Shown: one piece after another, positions 16,117-23,588 of the stretch
Numbering within the stretch: position 1 is the stretch's first letter
Layout: every line of letters begins with the position of its first letter
Assembly (NCBI GenBank): GCA_016184315.1
Contig: JACPCU010000002.1
Span: 1 to 35,707 of the forward strand
Source of the DNA: Nitrososphaerota archaeon
GTDB taxonomy: Archaea; Thermoproteota; Nitrososphaeria; Nitrososphaerales; JACQRY01
Reading direction: 5' to 3'
Length of the DNA: 35,707 nucleotides
The notes under the pieces: model-generated
Databases searched by the model: none
What the model saw: only the letters and a program-made list of their open reading frames with translations
Told to the model about the DNA's origin: nothing
Made by a program: the position numbers and the translations under genes

Positions 16117-16647
16117 ATGCTAACATTCCCACGCCAGCTAAAGGAAGCGATGAAAGAAGAGTATAGGCTCCTTGCAGAGGTCAAAGACCCCGCTAAATGG
16201 AGAGGAGTAATCAGGGTAGACGCAAAGTATCTGGACGGGTTGAAGCGGGAAGCCAAGTCGGGTGGACATGCATGGATAGCAGACTCTAAGAAAGACGTAG
16301 GCGGCGAAGACTCTGCACCCGGACCCCTTGCCTACTTCATTTCAGGGATCTGCTTCTGCCAGCTGGCCCACTACGCTGAACGCTCTTCACACATGGATCT
16401 GAAGATTGAGTCGATTGAGCTCACCGTTAGAGCACATTACAATAGGAGACCGGGAGGGTATTTCGACAAAATCATATACGAGACAAGGATAGTCAGTGAC
16501 GAGCCTGAAGAAAGAATCAAAGATCTAGTGGTTAACGCGGAACACGACTGCTATGTAACCAATACCTTGTCAAAAGCAGCTGAGATAACCGGGAACATCA
16601 CTCTCAACGGCAAACCCTTCATGATAACTCATCCACGCGCCGACTAA
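16117..16647 (+). CDS. OsmC-family protein, diverged
   Basis: The 176-residue protein has the OsmC core: PGPLAYFISGICFCQLAHY (68-86) carrying Cys79 and Cys81, and a later Cys145 (EHDCYVTN). A typical peroxidatic CP motif is absent, so peroxidase activity is less certain than for the copy at 1315. The start is ATG 16117, leaderless from the shared TATA box. It is followed 39 bp later by a metallo-beta-lactamase gene, a pairing that would suit thiol or persulfide metabolism, although that is only inference. Confidence 0.8.
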   Translation: MLTFPRQLKEAMKEEYRLLAEVKDPAKWRGVIRVDAKYLDGLKREAKSGGHAWIADSKKDVGGEDSAPGPLAYFISGICFCQLAHYAERSSHMDLKIESIELTVRAHYNRRPGGYFDKIIYETRIVSDEPEERIKDLVVNAEHDCYVTNTLSKAAEITGNITLNGKPFMITHPRAD

Positions 16648-16686
16648 CCCAATATGAGTCTTCCAACATAGAGATGAATAATTGGT

Positions 16687-17523
16687 TTGACTAAGCGCCT
16701 CATTCTGCTTGGCACCGGCGTGCCTACGCCGAATCTTCAGCGGGGAAGCGCGTCATCAGCCCTCGTAAAGGGAGATGACATTACTCTTGTGGACTGCGGA
16801 CACGGAGCGGTACATAGCTTGCTGAAGGCAGGCGAAGACCCTATCAAAGTAAGCAGAATATTCTTCACCCACCACCACTTTGACCACAACGTAGAGTTCC
16901 CTTACCTTCTGCTGACAGGCTGGGTAATGGGCAGAAGTAAACCCATACACGTCTACGGGCCTAGGGGAACCCGAGCATTCGTCGAATCAGTCTTCAAGAC
17001 CTTCGAGATCGACATAAGCTGCCGTCTCGACACCGGTGTTCAAACAAGAGGCGGCTTGGACATCAGGGCCCAGGACATTGATGAAGACTTCACTTTCAGC
17101 GGCGAATGGAGAGTGAAATGCAGGCGCGTTGACCATCTCAAACAGCTCGGCAACTACACGTTGGGCTACCGCTTCGATTCAGAGGATAAATCAATCGTGT
17201 TCTCAGGAGACACAAGGCCATGCGAAGCTGTTGCCGAGCTCGCCATGGGCGCTGATGTCCTGGTGCATGAATGCTTCTTCTCCCCCGAGTTCGAGGAGAC
17301 CGGTGTCGTGCAAGGCAGGAAAAAGAGTCATCCCAAACTCCCCTTTATCCATTCAAACCCTGAAGATGTCGGTATCATAGCGAAGAAGGCTGGTGTCAAG
17401 AAGCTCATATTGAACCATCTTTGGAGCGAAAGGAATCTTGATGATCTTGAGAAGCGTGTCCGAAGCAGGTTTGCAGGCGAGATCTTGATAGGACACGATG
17501 GACTGACGGTTAGTCTTCAATGA
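16687..17523 (+). CDS. Metallo-beta-lactamase fold hydrolase (RNase Z-like)
   Basis: The 278-residue protein has the metal-binding HxHxDH motif in FTHHHFDHN (His62, His64, Asp66, His67), a GDTRPC containing the bridging Asp (about 178), and LILNHLW, where the usual terminal His is kept. The start LILLGTGVPTP and the LQRGSAS stretch resemble the RNase Z/arylsulfatase-like branch. No RNase Z exosite arm is obvious, so tRNA processing should not be assumed. Cytosolic. Start TTG 16687. Confidence 0.88.
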   Translation: MTKRLILLGTGVPTPNLQRGSASSALVKGDDITLVDCGHGAVHSLLKAGEDPIKVSRIFFTHHHFDHNVEFPYLLLTGWVMGRSKPIHVYGPRGTRAFVESVFKTFEIDISCRLDTGVQTRGGLDIRAQDIDEDFTFSGEWRVKCRRVDHLKQLGNYTLGYRFDSEDKSIVFSGDTRPCEAVAELAMGADVLVHECFFSPEFEETGVVQGRKKSHPKLPFIHSNPEDVGIIAKKAGVKKLILNHLWSERNLDDLEKRVRSRFAGEILIGHDGLTVSLQ

Positions 17524-17604
17524 CGCGGTCTGTTGGCTGTGGAACAGACACAAGGATAACAGCGATTCATCTTATTGTATTGAGCGGGGCAGAGCGATCA
17601 ATAG

Positions 17605-18072
17605 TTGAAAGCCTTGATAATGCTAGTGCTTTCCTTAGTGTCTACTCCCATCGCCGTTCCTACCGATAACCCTGCGATCCGCAGCTATCAACAGGCGTTA
17701 GGCGCAGAGTGGGTCAGCGACTCGGTGGCTGACGCCGCAGTTGTGGTAGAGCAAGACTTGCGTCAACTAGCCTCTGGAGGCGCTGATTTGGCCAAGATGC
17801 TCGACAAGCTAGAGCAGAACTTGGATCGGTTCACCAAGAAGGTGGAAGAAGGCTTGAACCGGATCCAGCTCTCGGAGCAGACTGCTATGGAAAAATGCAA
17901 GACAGTCTCTGACAGGAAAGAGATATCGGACAAGGTCTGCAACATGGTTTCTGATCTCAGCGCGCTATCAGATCAGAACGTCTCATCGCTGCTCAACGAA
18001 ACATCGAGTCAAATAGATCAAATTAAAGTGTACATTAACCAGACCAGAGCTGAGCTTAAACAAAACAAATGA
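17605..18072 (+). CDS. Putative secreted coiled-coil protein
   Basis: The 155-residue protein starts with a short hydrophobic segment (MKALIMLVLSLVSTPIAV), a likely signal peptide, followed by a predominantly helical, charged region with heptad-like spacing (about 45-150). Two cysteines (98 and 112) and three N-glycosylation sequons (Asn125, Asn131, Asn145) lie in the C-terminal half, which fits an exported, glycosylated surface protein. No family is recognised. Start TTG 17605. The permease gene follows 110 bp later on the same strand. Confidence 0.6.
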   Translation: MKALIMLVLSLVSTPIAVPTDNPAIRSYQQALGAEWVSDSVADAAVVVEQDLRQLASGGADLAKMLDKLEQNLDRFTKKVEEGLNRIQLSEQTAMEKCKTVSDRKEISDKVCNMVSDLSALSDQNVSSLLNETSSQIDQIKVYINQTRAELKQNK

Positions 18073-18181
18073 TAGTGGATGTGAATACCTAGTCGCATCA
18101 TCTAGGTATCCGCCGCGCTGAACCTTAGCGGCAGATAATGTCTAATAATGCTCACATCCTAGCAACGATTAATTCAGATCA

Positions 18182-19678
18182 GTGAAAAGCTGTTTGCAGC
18201 GGGGAATAAGTCTACGAAGACAGCTGAACACATTTGACGTGACGAGTCTCGTCGTAGGCTCAATCATAGGCGCAGACATCTATGTGGCCGCAGCACTAGG
18301 CGCAAGGCTCGTCGGCCCCGCCTCACTATTCATCTGGGTTGCAGCGGGGATAATGGCAGTCACCATCGCGCTGTCCTTCTCTCACTGCGCTGCTGTGCTG
18401 CCGCGGGTGGGCGGCCCGTATTCTTATGCTAGAGATGTCGCCGGGCCGTTCCCCGGCTTCGCAGTAGGCTGGTCTCTTCTTCTCGCAGAATGGTTCTCCC
18501 TAGCAGTGTTCCCCGTGGCTTTCGCTCAATACTTCCAGGCCTTCATGCCCAACTTGGATTCACAGTCCCAGGTCCTTGTCAAAGGAGCTTTCATACTGAT
18601 TGTGCTGTTGACCAACGTGCTTGGGGTTAAGCTGGCTGGACGGTTCAACGATTTCTTGGCCGTATCTAAGCTGACGCCTCTGCTGCTTATTATGGGGGGA
18701 GGGCTGTTAATGCTCAGTCTGAGGCCTGACGTAGCAATGTCAAGTTTTCAGCCCCTGTTCACAGGTGACTCAGGTGGTTTCGGTCAAGCATTGGTTCTGA
18801 TCTTCTGGGCGTACGCAGGCTTCGAGTTATCCACTTTACCGGCTGACGAAATCGAGAATCCAAGTCGCACGATTCCAAGAGCGATTCTGCTGGGAATGTT
18901 CATAGTTACCGCGTTTTATTTTGTGACAAACTTCGTGATAATAGCAACCGTTGATCAGAACACACTGGCTTCTTCGGCTGCCCCACTGACGGTGGCTGGC
19001 GCAAGGATCTTCAGTCTTTTCCCTGGCTTAGCTTTTGCTGGGAGCCTCGTCGTGGGCGTGGGTGCGCTTATCTCCATCATGGGTGCCGACGAGTCTGGAA
19101 CCATAGGGACGTCTCGACTGGCTTTCGCCATGTCTGTTGACGGTTTACTCCCAGGTGCATTCTGCAAACTGCACCGTTCTTATCGCACACCTTACATCGG
19201 TCTGATGCTGATATGTTCAACAGCCTTTGTCGCAAGCGTCCTTGGAACCCTAACTGAGCTGATCAATGCTTCTGTCTTCCTTCTGTCATTTGCATATCTT
19301 TCAACTTGCGTTTCATCACTCGTTTTGACACGGAGGTATTCAGAGAAATCGAAGAGCCTCAGAGGGAGACGCCTCATACCTGTCATGGGCATCGCTTTCT
19401 CTGCCGTGCTCATGTCCCAAGTGAATCTTCAGCAAATCTTAGTTGCAGTAATGCTGCTGGCTGCAGGAGTCCCTATCTACGTTTTCTTCAGCCCCAAGAA
19501 GGAGCTACACGAACTGAAGGACACTTTCATGTCTAGAGAAATGGTCCTCAGGAGAACCTATGATCAGGGCGAAAAATTCCTCGCGTACCTCGTTCGACGC
19601 ACAAAATGGTTCATTTACCGACGCAGACGCATCAGCAAAGCTTGGTCAGTGAAAGATCAGCGTGAAAACAAGGGATAA
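18182..19678 (+). CDS. APC-family amino acid/polyamine permease
   Basis: The 498-residue membrane protein has about 12 hydrophobic segments. The first contains GSIIGADIYVAAALGAR, the broken helix that binds the amino-acid backbone in APC transporters. GGPYSYARD (about 77-85), WAYAGFELSTLPADEIENPSRTIP (split by a loop near residue 210-235) and SRLAFAMSVDGLLP are further family markers. The substrate is unknown. The C-terminal 60 residues are charged and cytoplasmic. Start is GTG 18182. Confidence 0.92.
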   Translation: MKSCLQRGISLRRQLNTFDVTSLVVGSIIGADIYVAAALGARLVGPASLFIWVAAGIMAVTIALSFSHCAAVLPRVGGPYSYARDVAGPFPGFAVGWSLLLAEWFSLAVFPVAFAQYFQAFMPNLDSQSQVLVKGAFILIVLLTNVLGVKLAGRFNDFLAVSKLTPLLLIMGGGLLMLSLRPDVAMSSFQPLFTGDSGGFGQALVLIFWAYAGFELSTLPADEIENPSRTIPRAILLGMFIVTAFYFVTNFVIIATVDQNTLASSAAPLTVAGARIFSLFPGLAFAGSLVVGVGALISIMGADESGTIGTSRLAFAMSVDGLLPGAFCKLHRSYRTPYIGLMLICSTAFVASVLGTLTELINASVFLLSFAYLSTCVSSLVLTRRYSEKSKSLRGRRLIPVMGIAFSAVLMSQVNLQQILVAVMLLAAGVPIYVFFSPKKELHELKDTFMSREMVLRRTYDQGEKFLAYLVRRTKWFIYRRRRISKAWSVKDQRENKG

Positions 19679-19757
19679 CCTTACCTGTCGATAGTGCTCC
19701 GCAAGGAGGAAAGCTAATCATCAAAGTTAAAGACATGACCTGCACCTATTATAGATC

Positions 19758-20135
19758 ATGAAGTTCATCAGACCGAAGGGATGGGCGGAACCCGCCATCT
19801 ACTCTCAGGGCATAAGTGCAGGCAACCTGATCTTCCTAGCTGGCCAGACCAGCACCGACGAAAAGGGTAGACCCGTGGGCGTGGGAGACATGAAGGCACA
19901 GGCAGAACAGGTCTTCAAGAGAATCAAGAAGCTTCTTGAGGAAGCAGGAGCAGGAATGGAGGACGTGGTCAAACTAACCACTTACGTGACAGACGTTCAG
20001 CGCTACGAAGCTGTCAGAGACGTCCGGGCCAGATACTTCAAGGGTCACAAGCCTACCAGCACCATGGTTGAAGTGAAAGGACTCGCCAACCCAGAGTACC
20101 TTCTAGAGATAGAGGTAGTTGCGGTAAAAAAGTAA
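19758..20135 (+). CDS. RidA-family protein lacking the catalytic Arg
   Basis: The 125-residue protein has the RidA fold motifs IYSQGI (14-19), FLAGQT (26-31) and LLEIEVVAV (115-123). At the position of RidA Arg105 the sequence is KPTSTMVEV, with Thr100, so the carboxylate-binding Arg of true enamine deaminases is missing. This puts it in one of the other Rid subfamilies, whose activities are mostly unknown. Start ATG 19758, about 29 bp after a weak TATA-like aagttaaag. Confidence 0.88.
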   Translation: MKFIRPKGWAEPAIYSQGISAGNLIFLAGQTSTDEKGRPVGVGDMKAQAEQVFKRIKKLLEEAGAGMEDVVKLTTYVTDVQRYEAVRDVRARYFKGHKPTSTMVEVKGLANPEYLLEIEVVAVKK

Positions 20136-20407
20136 CCGTCGCAAAACCATAGGCCAGGACCACTGTTCATTGCCTTGAGGATTCTCTATGCCGGATATCC
20201 CCGGTTCTGTTGCGCTAACCCGGAGTAGACATCGTAGCCACAATTATCTTTGCCGGTTATCCCGAATCAACTTAACAGAAACCCGAAATGGTAGACATAA
20301 ATAATAGGACAATCGCCGTATGAATGCTGCAAGTCTACTTCTTACTGAATCGGATGTAAAGAATCTGACTCTGTTTGAATGCGATGTTGTGGTAGTAGCA
20401 ATCAAGA

Positions 20408-20710
20408 ATGAATCATTTCAACGAAGTGGAGTGTGCTCACCGAGTATTGAGCACTGGTCAGAGGTAAGTAAGTTGGGCAAAACTCTTGGGTGGTGATCAC
20501 CTCTTGGTGCAGTGCACCGATGGTAAGGTGCGGCTGTGCAGGATAAGGGGAAAGATGAAGAGAAGGATGTGGATACGGGACAGCGACACTGTTCTAGTTG
20601 CTCCTTGGGATTTCGACAATAAAAAGGCGGATATAGTCTGGCGGTACATAAGAGCCCACGTCGAATGGCTCGAAATGAACAATTACGTGCCCGTAAGTCT
20701 AGGCCGCTGA
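20408..20710 (+). pseudogene. aIF-1A-like gene with an in-frame stop
   Basis: The region from 20486 encodes a clear aIF-1A OB fold: LGGDHLLVQCTDGKVRLC, RIRGKMKRRMWIRD, VLVAPWDFDNKKADIVWRY. aIF-1A binds the small ribosomal subunit during initiation. Reading upstream in the same frame gives VSWAKL preceded by TAA (20465-20467), then STGQR and an ATG at 20408. This aligns with the family's GEVxGVVExxLG strand, with TAA replacing one residue (a Leu or Tyr codon would be one base away). Translation from TTG 20486 would lack the first OB strand. Either the gene is decayed, or the sequence has an error, or it is a stop readthrough. A functional copy elsewhere is expected. Confidence 0.65.
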
Positions 20711-20763
20711 GAGCGCATCAATCTGACGCATCAGCCCTAGTATGTCTATGACTGAAGGCGGCC

Positions 20764-21336
20764 GTGTCTTTGAAGAATGTTTGTAGGAGCCATAGCTGTG
20801 TAAGTTGCTGCTATGGGACAGAGATGCTTCTATTGAAGGATGATGTACAGCGCATAGTGAATCTAGGTTTCAAAGAAGACTTCTTCGCAGTCAACGTCAG
20901 AGGCTTCAATGTCCTCAGGAACAGCAACGGCAGATGCGTCTTTCACGATGGAGCGCAATGCACAATCTACCCGAACAGACCATTAGGATGCAGACTGTAT
21001 CCAGTCATCTTCGACGAGAACCTGAACCGTCCCGTGAAGGACGGGTTATGCCCATTCAGAGCTGAGTTCCCTCTCCAATTCAAAGCCAAAGAGGAGTCAG
21101 CAAGACTGTACCTCAAACTGCTGGACGAAAGACAAACCAACGACGAAAAGAAGAATGAATCAAGAACTTGCCTCAGATGCAACACTCTGAATTCTGCCGA
21201 TTCAAAGTTCTGCAACAAGTGCGGATTGCCAATAGACAATGCAACTGTCATGCAGATGGATACAGCAAGAGCAAGGATGGATGAATTGCTGAACAAGCTG
21301 ACTGAGAATCCGGAGAAACTTGAGAAGTTGCTTTGA
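20764..21336 (+). CDS. YkgJ-type Cys-rich metal-binding protein with C-terminal zinc ribbon
   Basis: The 190-residue protein starts with the YkgJ/CxxCC pattern (Cys7, Cys12, Cys15, Cys16), followed by CVFHDGAQCTIYPNRP, GCRLYP and LCPFR. These eight or so Cys residues form the predicted Fe-S or zinc-binding module. A second Cys4 element (CLRCNTLN ... FCNKCG, about 137-157) is a zinc ribbon fused at the C-terminus, followed by a short acidic helix. The cellular role is unknown. The start is GTG 20764. The zinc ribbon resembles those of archaeal integrases and other DNA-associated proteins. Confidence 0.75.
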   Translation: MSLKNVCRSHSCVSCCYGTEMLLLKDDVQRIVNLGFKEDFFAVNVRGFNVLRNSNGRCVFHDGAQCTIYPNRPLGCRLYPVIFDENLNRPVKDGLCPFRAEFPLQFKAKEESARLYLKLLDERQTNDEKKNESRTCLRCNTLNSADSKFCNKCGLPIDNATVMQMDTARARMDELLNKLTENPEKLEKLL

Positions 21337-21355
21337 TTGAAGGTTGACTCTACGA

Positions 21356-21622
21356 CTATGCATTGTATCGCTTGTAGATTCGACTCCTATGGTCGACGAC
21401 GATAAAAGTAACAGTCTTGCTCCGTTCGTCAATTGTGTAAATCATTCGGTAATCGCTTACTCTCCATTTGAAACAGACTTGCTTTGAAAACACAAGCTAC
21501 GAGCCCCTCCGCTGCTCAAGTAATACATCAGCTATGGCTTTCAGCATGCGCTCTCTGATTTACTTATCTAACTTTGATAAAAGTTTCAGGAAGATTGGAG
21601 TGAACCCAGAAGCATAGCTCAT
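21356..21622 (-). pseudogene. RelE/ParE-family toxin, disrupted by two stops
   Basis: Reading on the minus strand from ATG 21622, whose ATG overlaps the antitoxin stop (ATGA), gives an 89-codon frame with TAA at codon 21 (21560-21562) and TAG at codon 42 (21497-21499). Between and after the stops the sequence is RelE-like: SKLDK, IRERMLKAI, then FKWRVSDYRMIYTID and VVDHRSRIYKRY, matching the conserved W-R-V-x-D-Y-R-x-I-Y and H-R-x-x-I-Y of RelE/ParE toxins. No frameshift is needed, so both stops are point changes. The toxin is inactive unless the stops are read through. Confidence 0.78.
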
Positions 21623-21864
21623 TTCAATCTCTTTCTGAGACCTTTGACAGTTAACTTGACCGCCTTGCCTTCATGTGCTTCCTTCAACCCTTGTTCAAGA
21701 TTCTTCTTGAACCTAGGATTGGATAGCATCTCTAACGTGTCAACGAAATCGTCCAAGCCCTTCTTTGTTTGGAGAATCGTCTGCAATGCTTGTTTGGCCA
21801 TTCGCGGGTCTTCAAGCAATTTGTAGTCCATCTTGGACATCTTTGTTATCTCGTCCTTCAGCAT
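21619..21864 (-). CDS. RelB-like antitoxin partner of the disrupted toxin
   Basis: The 81-residue protein (starts MLKDEITKMSK) is highly charged and helical, with EDPRMAKQALQTI and LEMLSNPRFKKNL motifs and a basic tail (VKGLRKRLK). It has the size and context of an archaeal antitoxin and overlaps the following RelE-type frame by 4 nt (ATGA). It is intact although its toxin is broken. The antitoxin call relies on context; the family name is uncertain. Confidence 0.6.
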   Translation of the reverse strand: MLKDEITKMSKMDYKLLEDPRMAKQALQTILQTKKGLDDFVDTLEMLSNPRFKKNLEQGLKEAHEGKAVKLTVKGLRKRLK

Positions 21865-22076
21865 AACGTCAATACCTATTTAGTTTCTTCTGCTTATGTT
21901 TCTATGCGATGCCTTCTTGCGTATGCTTCTCTTAATCGCTTGAACCACTCAGGCATCTTGTAGAGCGCCTAGGTTTTTGTTCTGAGGAGGGGCCTCTCTC
22001 TGTTTATGTCTTCCTCCACCCTCTTTAGCCTCATCCATAGTATCATAGTCAGAACCAGTGTAGCGGAGGAGATGGA

Positions 22077-22094
22077 TGGACCGGGAGTGATTTG
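22077..22094. repeat. tRNA-Ala 3'-end copy, outermost (scar a)
   Basis: Sequence tggaccgggagtgatttg matches the 3' end of the tRNA-Ala gene at 25742 (minus-strand reading ccgggtcca side) with one mismatch. The left flank also matches the tRNA's downstream flank: agcggag and gatgga occur in both. The copy lies in the same orientation as the tRNA, 3.7 kb away. It is a candidate attachment-site remnant. Its right flank also resembles that of scar c (39 of 51 bases identical over 22077-22127 versus 23505-23555). Confidence 0.6.
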
Positions 22095-22214
22095 GATCGT
22101 TATTGCTCTGGAAAGTGGTTACGAAATAAGGGTTCGTATCTCGAATGGGTCGCCCTAACGCCAAGTCAGGGTCTTTCCACATTCTCCCTTTAGGCTACAA
22201 CTTGTAGAGTAGTT

Positions 22215-22406
22215 GTGGAGAAAGCAACGTTAGAACGCGTATATCATGAGATCAAACTATTGAGGAAGGATGTGGATCATCTGAAGCAGATACTTGTCCC
22301 TGAAGTGGAACCTGAGCCAGATGAAATCCGGGCAGTGAGGATAGGCAGGAGAGAGTTCAGAGCCAAGCAGTACGTTGAGTGGAGCAAAGTCAAAAAGCAG
22401 ATCTGA
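22215..22406 (+). CDS. RelB-like antitoxin
   Basis: The 63-residue protein has an N-terminal helical, heptad-like half (YHEIKLLRKDVDHLKQIL) and an acidic linker (PEVEPEPDE), then a basic tail. This pattern is common for archaeal antitoxins paired with RelE toxins. Start GTG 22215. It overlaps the downstream toxin frame. The specific family is not certain. Confidence 0.65.
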   Translation: MEKATLERVYHEIKLLRKDVDHLKQILVPEVEPEPDEIRAVRIGRREFRAKQYVEWSKVKKQI

Positions 22407-22678
22407 GCTTCGATTTGCCCTACAAGGTTATTCTAACTAACCGAGCGTCTAAGAGCTATGGGAAGCTACCACAAGAAACAAAACACCGCGTTTCCGAAGT
22501 TTTGGATGCTCTAAGTCAAACTCCAGTCCCCTTCAAAGGCTTCGATGTCAGCAAGCTAAAGGGTCTTAGAGCCACATATCGGATCAGAATAGGCGACTGG
22601 AGAATCATTTACGAGTACTATTCAAACGCTAAGATGGTCATCGTGCACGACATTTTGAGAAGAGAGAAAGCGTATTGA
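22379..22678 (+). CDS. RelE/ParE-family toxin
   Basis: The RelE-fold protein carries YKVILTNRASKSYGKLP, an LKGLRATYRIRIGDWRIIY core and a basic terminus VIVHDILRREKAY, matching archaeal RelE mRNA interferases. The frame is open from GTG 22379, giving 99 residues, but TTG 22415 (MPYKVILTN) gives a more typical 87-residue RelE; both are possible. No stops interrupt it. It forms a pair with the upstream antitoxin (28-nt overlap from GTG). It probably cleaves mRNA on the ribosome. Confidence 0.82.
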   Translation: MEQSQKADLSFDLPYKVILTNRASKSYGKLPQETKHRVSEVLDALSQTPVPFKGFDVSKLKGLRATYRIRIGDWRIIYEYYSNAKMVIVHDILRREKAY

Positions 22679-22719
22679 TAGGTCGGCCGACGTATTTTCA
22701 GAATATTTATAGGATAAGA

Positions 22720-22734
22720 TGGACCGGGAGGGAT
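22720..22734. repeat. tRNA-Ala 3'-end copy (scar b)
   Basis: tggaccgggagggat is a perfect 15-base match to the tRNA-Ala 3' end (acceptor 3' strand plus part of the T stem), in the same orientation as the tRNA. It lies 41 bp after the RelE-like toxin stop and before the HicAB pair, so it separates two two-gene modules. Confidence 0.65.
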
Positions 22735-22796
22735 GCAGTTCCAAAATTGCATGCTTAGATGCTCACTGACTAGGTGCCTACGCGATTTGTTACTTT

Positions 22797-23003
22797 CTAG
22801 AGTATCTGAATGAACTCTTCTTTGGATAAGCCTGTCTGGTCAATAATATCAAGAAGAGTCCCCGGCTTGATCTCTTTATACCTTGGAACAACAGTTCTCC
22901 GCTTCCCATCTACACTTGCTAAGACTATGTGACTGCCGCTTTGGCGAAGCACCAAGAAGCCTCTCTTTCTGAGGACCTTCAGCACATCTCTCCATGAAAC
23001 CAC
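22797..23003 (-). CDS. hicA: HicA-type mRNA interferase toxin
   Basis: The 68-residue protein has the HicA dsRBD-like pattern: SWRDVLKVLRKRGF, then QSGSHIVL with the catalytic His in SGSH, and VVPRYKEIKPGTL. HicA cleaves mRNA independently of or at the ribosome and is neutralised by HicB. The start is GTG 23003. The HicB gene lies upstream with a 13-bp gap (23017-23265), so the order is hicB-hicA. No disruption is seen. Confidence 0.9.
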   Translation of the reverse strand: MVSWRDVLKVLRKRGFLVLRQSGSHIVLASVDGKRRTVVPRYKEIKPGTLLDIIDQTGLSKEEFIQIL

Positions 23004-23016
23004 AGGAAGTCTTCGA

Positions 23017-23265
23017 TTAGACAGCTATCTTGACCACTTCTTTCTTGCCAGTTACCTTCTCCAATTCATTTAGAATCTTTAATTCGTCTGGAAAGGCTTC
23101 GAGATAAAGCTCAATAGCCTCTTTAATGTTCTTCAAAGCCTCTTCGCGTGTTTCACCTTGACTGATGGCTCCGGGGAGCTCAACGCATCTAACCGAATAA
23201 CCGCCAACATCCTCCTGTCTCAGAATTACTGTAAACTTGTGTCCTCTTACCTTGGCCTTAGCCAT
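23017..23265 (-). CDS. hicB: HicB-type antitoxin
   Basis: The 82-residue protein has the HicB partial RNase H fold: KFTVILRQEDVGGYSVRCVELPGAISQGETREEAL in two pieces, and LKNIKEAIELYLEA. The VELPG...GETREEA pattern is diagnostic. No C-terminal DNA-binding domain is evident, so transcriptional autoregulation is uncertain. ATG 23265 is about 29 bp from a TATA-like ttataata, making a leaderless start likely. Confidence 0.9.
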   Translation of the reverse strand: MAKAKVRGHKFTVILRQEDVGGYSVRCVELPGAISQGETREEALKNIKEAIELYLEAFPDELKILNELEKVTGKKEVVKIAV

Positions 23266-23289
23266 CTCAATTCAGCTAATCATTGATGA

Positions 23290-23297
23290 ATATTATA
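23290..23297 (-). promoter_or_regulatory. TATA box for hicBA
   Basis: A near-symmetric atattata at 23290-23297 (tataatat on the minus strand) lies about 29 bp before ATG 23265. Confidence 0.5.
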
Positions 23298-23504
23298 ACT
23301 GTTTATTGGGTTGACCATTCGTCGCTTGAGCTATGCCTGTCTCTACACGCTGTCCTACATGGGTTTCTGGAACGTAATGAAGGAACCTAGTCCAAGAAAA
23401 AAGTCGAAGTTTACGACATTTGAAAAATAAAGAGAATATAGGTAACATGAGTTAGGTTATCTGAGGTTCATTGAGAAAAGGGTATTATTATGTAAGAATT
23501 AGAA

Positions 23505-23520
23505 TGGACCGGGAGGGATT
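23505..23520. repeat. tRNA-Ala 3'-end copy (scar c)
   Basis: tggaccgggagggatt matches the tRNA-Ala 3' end over 16 bases, in the same orientation. It separates the HicAB module from the retropepsin/DUF5678 modules. The 35 bases to its right resemble those to the right of scar a but not those to the right of the tRNA end or scar b. Confidence 0.65.
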
Positions 23521-23588
23521 CAAAGCGTTAATGCTCCCAAAAGTGGATTCAAAATCGAGAGTTGCATTAAAGGCGTATCCTGCTGATG

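Larger units (their letters stand above)
23266..23588. other. A+T-rich intergenic stretch holding scar c
   Basis: No gene is supported. The region contains the hicBA promoter (23290-23297) and the third tRNA-Ala 3'-end copy (23505-23520). A 40-codon open frame begins within that copy (ATG 23503, MDREGFKALML) but looks like a by-product of the repeat. Confidence 0.5.

Noticed and set aside
20320-20496. 58-codon ORF upstream of and overlapping the aIF-1A-like gene, suggesting a frameshift
   Set aside because: A +1 shift near 20491 could join it to the aIF-1A core, but its upstream sequence does not resemble aIF-1A, whereas the in-frame reading through TAA 20465 aligns better with the family.
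21949-22182. 77-codon minus-strand ORF across scar a
   Set aside because: It has no protein-like features and runs through the tRNA-derived repeat.
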